Below the pieces are notes generated by a model. That model was given only the letters and a program-made list of their open reading frames with translations. It ran no database searches and had not been told where the DNA came from. The position numbers were made by a program, and so were the translations under genes. A DNA stretch of 16,499 nucleotides from Chryseobacterium gleum. Its GTDB lineage: Bacteria > Bacteroidota > Bacteroidia > Flavobacteriales_D > Sanyastnellaceae. This document shows positions 13,324-16,499 of this stretch, piece by piece; within the stretch, counting starts at the first letter, position 1, and the number at the start of each line of letters is the position of its first letter. The DNA is taken from positions 1-16,499 of the forward strand of contig CALQJP020000023.1 of the NCBI GenBank assembly GCA_943330925.2. Direction: 5' to 3'.

Positions 13324-15606
13324 ATGTCTGTGCTGCGTCTATTTGTTTGCTTTTTCGGTTGGTTTCTGTTGTCGTCGGTTGGGCATGCTCAATCGTGTGT
13401 GCAGGTTGTAGATGGCCAAACGCGTGAGTCGCTCCCTTATGTTGCGGTGCAGCTCGATGATAAAATAACGTTGGTTACTGACTCGCTCGGTGTGGCTTGC
13501 TTCCCGCTATTGGGAATGCGCATTGTGAAGTGCGAGATGGTCGGTTATGAACCCTTTAATCAGGCGGTTGATTTGGTGCCGAACGAAAAGGTGGTCATCA
13601 CACTCACTCCCTCGGAAAACCTCTTGAATCTGATGGTGGTCAGCGGCACCAAATACATCAAGCCCATCGAGAAGCTCACGGTGAGCATGGAAGTAATTCG
13701 AGCGGCCGATTTGACGCGCAAGATCACGCCCAACCTCAGCGATGCTATTGAACGCTTGCCGGGTATCAATATCCTGGATGGCCAAGCCTCCATTCGCGGC
13801 GGAAGCAGCTATGCCTTTGGAGCAGGAAGCAGGGTATTGCTCGTGGTCGATGATATGCCGCTGATGACCAGCGATCGCAACGACATCAAATGGAATTTTG
13901 TTCCGTTGGAATTGGTTGATCAGGTGGAAGTAACCAAAGGCGCTGCCTCGGTGAGCTACGGCGCTTCCGCACTCAATGGAATCATCCAGGTTCGAACGCT
14001 CTATCCCGAGGGCAGAACACGCACCAAGGCTTCCACTTTTCACATGGTGTATGCCCAACCGGCAGGGCAGGCGGAGAAGTGGTGGGGCAAGAGCACTCCT
14101 TTTCAAAGCAGTATATCCGCTTCGCATGCCTTCACCACACCTTCCGGAGTGGATGTGGTGCTGGGTGCCAATGCACTTGAAATGCGTGGCTTTCTGACGA
14201 GTGAAAGTGAACGCAGAGGACGCATCAGTTTCAAGACGCGCAAGTTCTTCCGCGATGGAAAAGTATCTGCGGGTATCGACGGTAATATTCTTTACAAGAA
14301 GCAGGGACTGTTTCTGTTTTGGGCCAACGATACCACGGGTGCTTATCTGCCTTTTAGCTCCAATGCCAGTCCTTCAACCAACGACTTGTGGACATCGGTT
14401 GACCCTTGGGTAAAATGGACCGATTGTTTTCAAAATAGACACTCGGCTAAAGTGCGCTATTACATGACGTCACAGCCGCTCAACGACCGCATGGAACCCA
14501 TTGCGCACAACATCACTGCCGACTACCAGATGAAGCGCGAACTTCCGTGGGAAGTGGCTATGAGCACCGGAGTGTCGGCCTCGCAAAGTATATTTATTGA
14601 TGGAGGCTTAGGAGGGAAGCACGTTGGTAATTTAGCGGGCACCTTTATTCAGTTGCAACGCTCTTGGGAGCGATTGGAAGTGCAGGCCGGCTGGCGCTAC
14701 GAATACTTCCGCGTGGATACGGTTGTTACGCCTGCCAAGCCTGTGCAGTCATACGGGTTGAATTACAGACTCACTCCGAAAACGTCGCTGCGTGCCTCGT
14801 ATGGTGAGGGCTTCCGCTTTCCGTCGGGTATAGAACGGTTTCTGAAATACAACATTGATATACTGCATATCTATCCCAATCCGGAGCTTAATCCGGAACG
14901 CGGCTGGAATTATGAAGTAGGTATCAAGCGTAAGATTGTGTATCGCCAATGGCAGGCCTATGCTGACCTCGCGCTGTTTTACACGCGCTATAAAAACATG
15001 ACCGAGTTTACGTTTGGAAAATGGGGTGCTGATACCGATCCGCTTTTCGGATTGGGATTCAAGAGTGTGAATGTTACGAATGCACGCATCGCAGGTGCCG
15101 AAGTAACGTTCAATGCGGAGGGCTCGTTGGGAAGTTGGAAACTATTTATAGCCTCAGGTTATACCTATGTGTGTCCTATCGATGCGGATGCTCACCCTGA
15201 GTTGTCACGGTTTGTGGATGCGACGAAATACGCCATCAAGACATTTAATACTCTTGAACCTTACGCAGGTTCACCGCTGCTGAAGTATCGCTACAGACAC
15301 ATGGGTAAGTGCAATGTTGATGTTGAGCACTCGTCGGGTTTCACGTTCGGTGCAGGCCTTCGTGCATACAGTTTTATGGAACGCGTGGACACCGTTTTTT
15401 CGGTATTCATACCCGGTCTCGATCATTTCCGGCAAACGAATATGCATGGCACCGCAGTAGTCGATTTGCGCCTGGGTGCATGCATTCGAAAGCGTCACAA
15501 ATTGGTAGTGCACTGCACCAATATATTCAATCGGTTCGTGGTATTGCGACCCGCCAAGCCAGAAGCGCCCCGAGGTATTGGTGTCCAGTATGAATGGGTC
15601 TTTTAA
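13324..15606 (+). CDS. TonB-dependent outer-membrane receptor
   Basis: This 760-residue protein is a SusC/FepA-class outer-membrane receptor that would import a ligand using TonB energy. Residues 1-22 are a signal peptide (SVGHAQS at its end). Residues about 23-95 form the carboxypeptidase-regulatory-like domain common in Bacteroidota receptors (VVDGQTRESLPYVAVQL to VVITLTPSE). The plug spans about 107-225 (NLSDAIERLPGINILDG, SIRGGSSYAFGAGSRVLLVVDDMPL, VEVTKGAASVSYGASALNGIIQVRT). The remainder is the beta-barrel, with aromatic-rich strands and a C-terminal Phe (YEWVF). There is no SusD partner downstream, so it is not a SusCD pair; the ligand could be a siderophore, cofactor or other compound. 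The frame is open to a TTG at 13279, but that longer start would hide the signal peptide and contain the -7 element, so the ATG at 13324 is preferred. Confidence 0.9.
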   Translation: MSVLRLFVCFFGWFLLSSVGHAQSCVQVVDGQTRESLPYVAVQLDDKITLVTDSLGVACFPLLGMRIVKCEMVGYEPFNQAVDLVPNEKVVITLTPSENLLNLMVVSGTKYIKPIEKLTVSMEVIRAADLTRKITPNLSDAIERLPGINILDGQASIRGGSSYAFGAGSRVLLVVDDMPLMTSDRNDIKWNFVPLELVDQVEVTKGAASVSYGASALNGIIQVRTLYPEGRTRTKASTFHMVYAQPAGQAEKWWGKSTPFQSSISASHAFTTPSGVDVVLGANALEMRGFLTSESERRGRISFKTRKFFRDGKVSAGIDGNILYKKQGLFLFWANDTTGAYLPFSSNASPSTNDLWTSVDPWVKWTDCFQNRHSAKVRYYMTSQPLNDRMEPIAHNITADYQMKRELPWEVAMSTGVSASQSIFIDGGLGGKHVGNLAGTFIQLQRSWERLEVQAGWRYEYFRVDTVVTPAKPVQSYGLNYRLTPKTSLRASYGEGFRFPSGIERFLKYNIDILHIYPNPELNPERGWNYEVGIKRKIVYRQWQAYADLALFYTRYKNMTEFTFGKWGADTDPLFGLGFKSVNVTNARIAGAEVTFNAEGSLGSWKLFIASGYTYVCPIDADAHPELSRFVDATKYAIKTFNTLEPYAGSPLLKYRYRHMGKCNVDVEHSSGFTFGAGLRAYSFMERVDTVFSVFIPGLDHFRQTNMHGTAVVDLRLGACIRKRHKLVVHCTNIFNRFVVLRPAKPEAPRGIGVQYEWVF

Positions 15607-15717
15607 TTGAATTGTTCAGTTCCTTGTTTTTCGTTCTTTTGGTTAAAGCTCCTTGCACTCAGCGTAGGAAGATTTCGCATTCATGCAAAAGGACTTAATA
15701 GGGCGGGTATTGCTGGT

Positions 15718-15790
15718 ATAGCTATTTTTTGCTATCTCGATACTCATCTTTGAAGCAAAGTGTTATGCATAATAGCAAACATTTGCTATT
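15718..15790. promoter_or_regulatory. Cluster of dyad symmetries, candidate operator array
   Basis: Four inverted repeats lie in 73 bp. They are ATAGC/GCTAT (15718-15735), CTTTG-AAG-CAAAG (15748-15760), TTATGCATAA (15763-15772) and the perfect 20-bp AATAGCAAACATTTGCTATT (15771-15790). The first and last share the half-site GCTAT/ATAGC and their centres are 54 bp apart, close to five helical turns. The last dyad ends on the -33 TTG of the promoter for the gene at 15838, a position suited to a repressor or activator. Confidence 0.5.
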
Positions 15791-15820
15791 GAATCAACCT
15801 GTGCAGTGGAGATAGGTTTG
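15789..15820 (+). promoter_or_regulatory. Near-consensus Bacteroidota promoter of the IPT/TIG gene
   Basis: TTG (15789-15791) and TAGGTTTG (15813-15820) are separated by 21 bp, matching the -33 TTG / -7 TAnnTTTG pattern. The expected start of transcription is about 15826, roughly 11 nt before the ATG at 15838. Confidence 0.6.
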
Positions 15821-15837
15821 AACCAAAATTCACACCT

Positions 15838-16499
15838 ATGAAACACCCTATTACTTATTCAATTATTCTAATCCTTGCCTTCGCTTTTATGGGCCAAGCG
15901 CAAGAAGTGCATTGCAATATGTACAAGCTTCCGTTCGAACAAATGGTAGATGAAAGCAATCGAATTGCGTATGCCGAAGTTGTATCCGGTAATTCCTTTT
16001 GGAATGAAAAGCAAACGATGATTTACACCTATTATCAATTGCGCGTTTTGCAGTCGTTGAAGGGCAGCCTTCCACAAGAAGTTACTCTTGTTGTAGAAGG
16101 CGGTCGTGCGCATGGTATGCTCATGGAATATCAGGACCGTATCGAGTTTCAGCCCGGCGCACGCATGGTCATTATGCTTTCTCGCATTCCCCGGTATTGG
16201 GATTGTGCCAAGCCAACGGATGATTGTTTCGCAGCGTATGCATCCAAGCAGGGGGTATTTATGATCAATGAAATCACCGGATCCTCGAGTGATGTGTTCA
16301 ATCGATTTGAAACTGCTGATGCATTGATGAATCGAATAACCGGTATGACCGGAAAGCCTGCTGTTGTGCCTCAGCAAAAGTTTATTCCCAATCAGGGTGG
16401 GAATACGGCCGTTGCCAGTGTTACATCACTTTCTCCAACCACACTTACTGCAGGAACTGGTTCTGTGCTAACTATAGCCGGTTCCGGATTTGGGGCAAC
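15838..16499 (+). CDS. Secreted IPT/TIG-domain protein, 3' end outside the window
   Basis: The frame from the ATG at 15838 stays open to the end of the window (220 complete codons). Residues 1-22 are a signal peptide (hydrophobic IILILAFAFMG, ending GQAQ). Residues about 23-180 form a soluble domain with RIAYAEVVSGNSFWNEKQTM, LKGSLPQEVTLVVEGG and FQPGARMVIML. I recall such a region at the start of secreted Bacteroidota proteins that later carry a matrixin-like metalloprotease and a T9SS sorting domain. The last visible part (VTSLSPTTLTAGTGSVLTIAG, then SGFG) is the start of an IPT/TIG Ig-like domain. A metalloprotease function is inference only, since the catalytic part would lie beyond the window. 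The start is supported by the promoter at 15789-15820. Confidence 0.82.
   Translation, partial: MKHPITYSIILILAFAFMGQAQEVHCNMYKLPFEQMVDESNRIAYAEVVSGNSFWNEKQTMIYTYYQLRVLQSLKGSLPQEVTLVVEGGRAHGMLMEYQDRIEFQPGARMVIMLSRIPRYWDCAKPTDDCFAAYASKQGVFMINEITGSSSDVFNRFETADALMNRITGMTGKPAVVPQQKFIPNQGGNTAVASVTSLSPTTLTAGTGSVLTIAGSGFGA

Larger units (their letters stand above)
15607..15837. other. Dyad-rich intergenic region
   Basis: 231 bp lie between the receptor stop and the next ATG. I see no GC-rich terminator for the receptor gene. The right half holds several dyads and a good promoter, entered separately. No small gene is supported. Confidence 0.6.

Noticed and set aside
13507..14127. Minus-strand open frame of 206 codons inside the TonB receptor
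   Set aside because: It is antisense to the highly conserved plug domain and has no recognisable features.
15868..16377. Minus-strand open frame of 169 codons
   Set aside because: The opposite strand has a signal peptide, a good promoter and an IPT/TIG domain in an open frame; the minus frame has none of these.

Overview
The window looks like a chromosomal segment of a Bacteroidota bacterium, probably close to the Flavobacteriales. The evidence is a type IX secretion (T9SS) C-terminal sorting domain with tandem Ig-like modules, a TonB-dependent receptor with an N-terminal carboxypeptidase-regulatory-like domain, a GH109-type Tat-exported enzyme, a Bacteroidota-style short Wza lipoprotein, TAnnTTTG-type promoter elements, and weak or absent Shine-Dalgarno sequences. 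There are no RNA genes, CRISPR arrays or transposons that I can see.

Layout. Bases 1-146 are non-coding: two arrays of degenerate 7-bp repeats bracket a strong terminator. Bases 147-2801 (-) encode a large secreted T9SS cargo protein. Divergent from it, 2909-4288 (+) encodes a Tat-exported GH109-like alpha-N-acetylgalactosaminidase of the Gfo/Idh/MocA fold. Bases 4285-13142 form an exopolysaccharide/capsule locus in three transcription units. The first is a minus-strand operon (8513 down to 4285) of initiating sugar transferase, Wza-like export lipoprotein and Wzc-like BY-kinase. The second is a plus-strand operon (8668-11878) of Wzy-like polymerase/ligase, DUF354 glycosyltransferase and GT4 glycosyltransferase. 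The third is a minus-strand Wzx-like flippase (11871-13142). A TonB-dependent receptor (13324-15606, +) follows. The window ends inside a secreted IPT/TIG-domain protein (15838 onward, +).

How the polysaccharide genes fit together. By analogy with Wzx/Wzy systems, the sugar transferase would load the first sugar phosphate on a lipid carrier, and the two glycosyltransferases would extend it. Wzx would flip it, the Wzy-like protein would polymerise it (or ligate it), and Wza/Wzc would export the chain under tyrosine-phosphorylation control. The set is small: two extending glycosyltransferases, no nucleotide-sugar biosynthesis genes and no tyrosine phosphatase, so precursors and dephosphorylation must come from elsewhere.

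Less ordinary points. The initiating transferase carries an N-terminal domain that looks methyltransferase-like, in place of the usual membrane segment. The BY-kinase ends in six Gly-Tyr repeats. A dyad-rich block with an ATAGCAAA/TTTGCTAT motif abuts a near-consensus promoter at about 15.8 kb, and a related dyad overlaps the flippase promoter. Two convergent gene pairs overlap at their stop codons. I found nothing that supports a wholly new multi-gene system; the best leads are regulatory and domain-architecture oddities.
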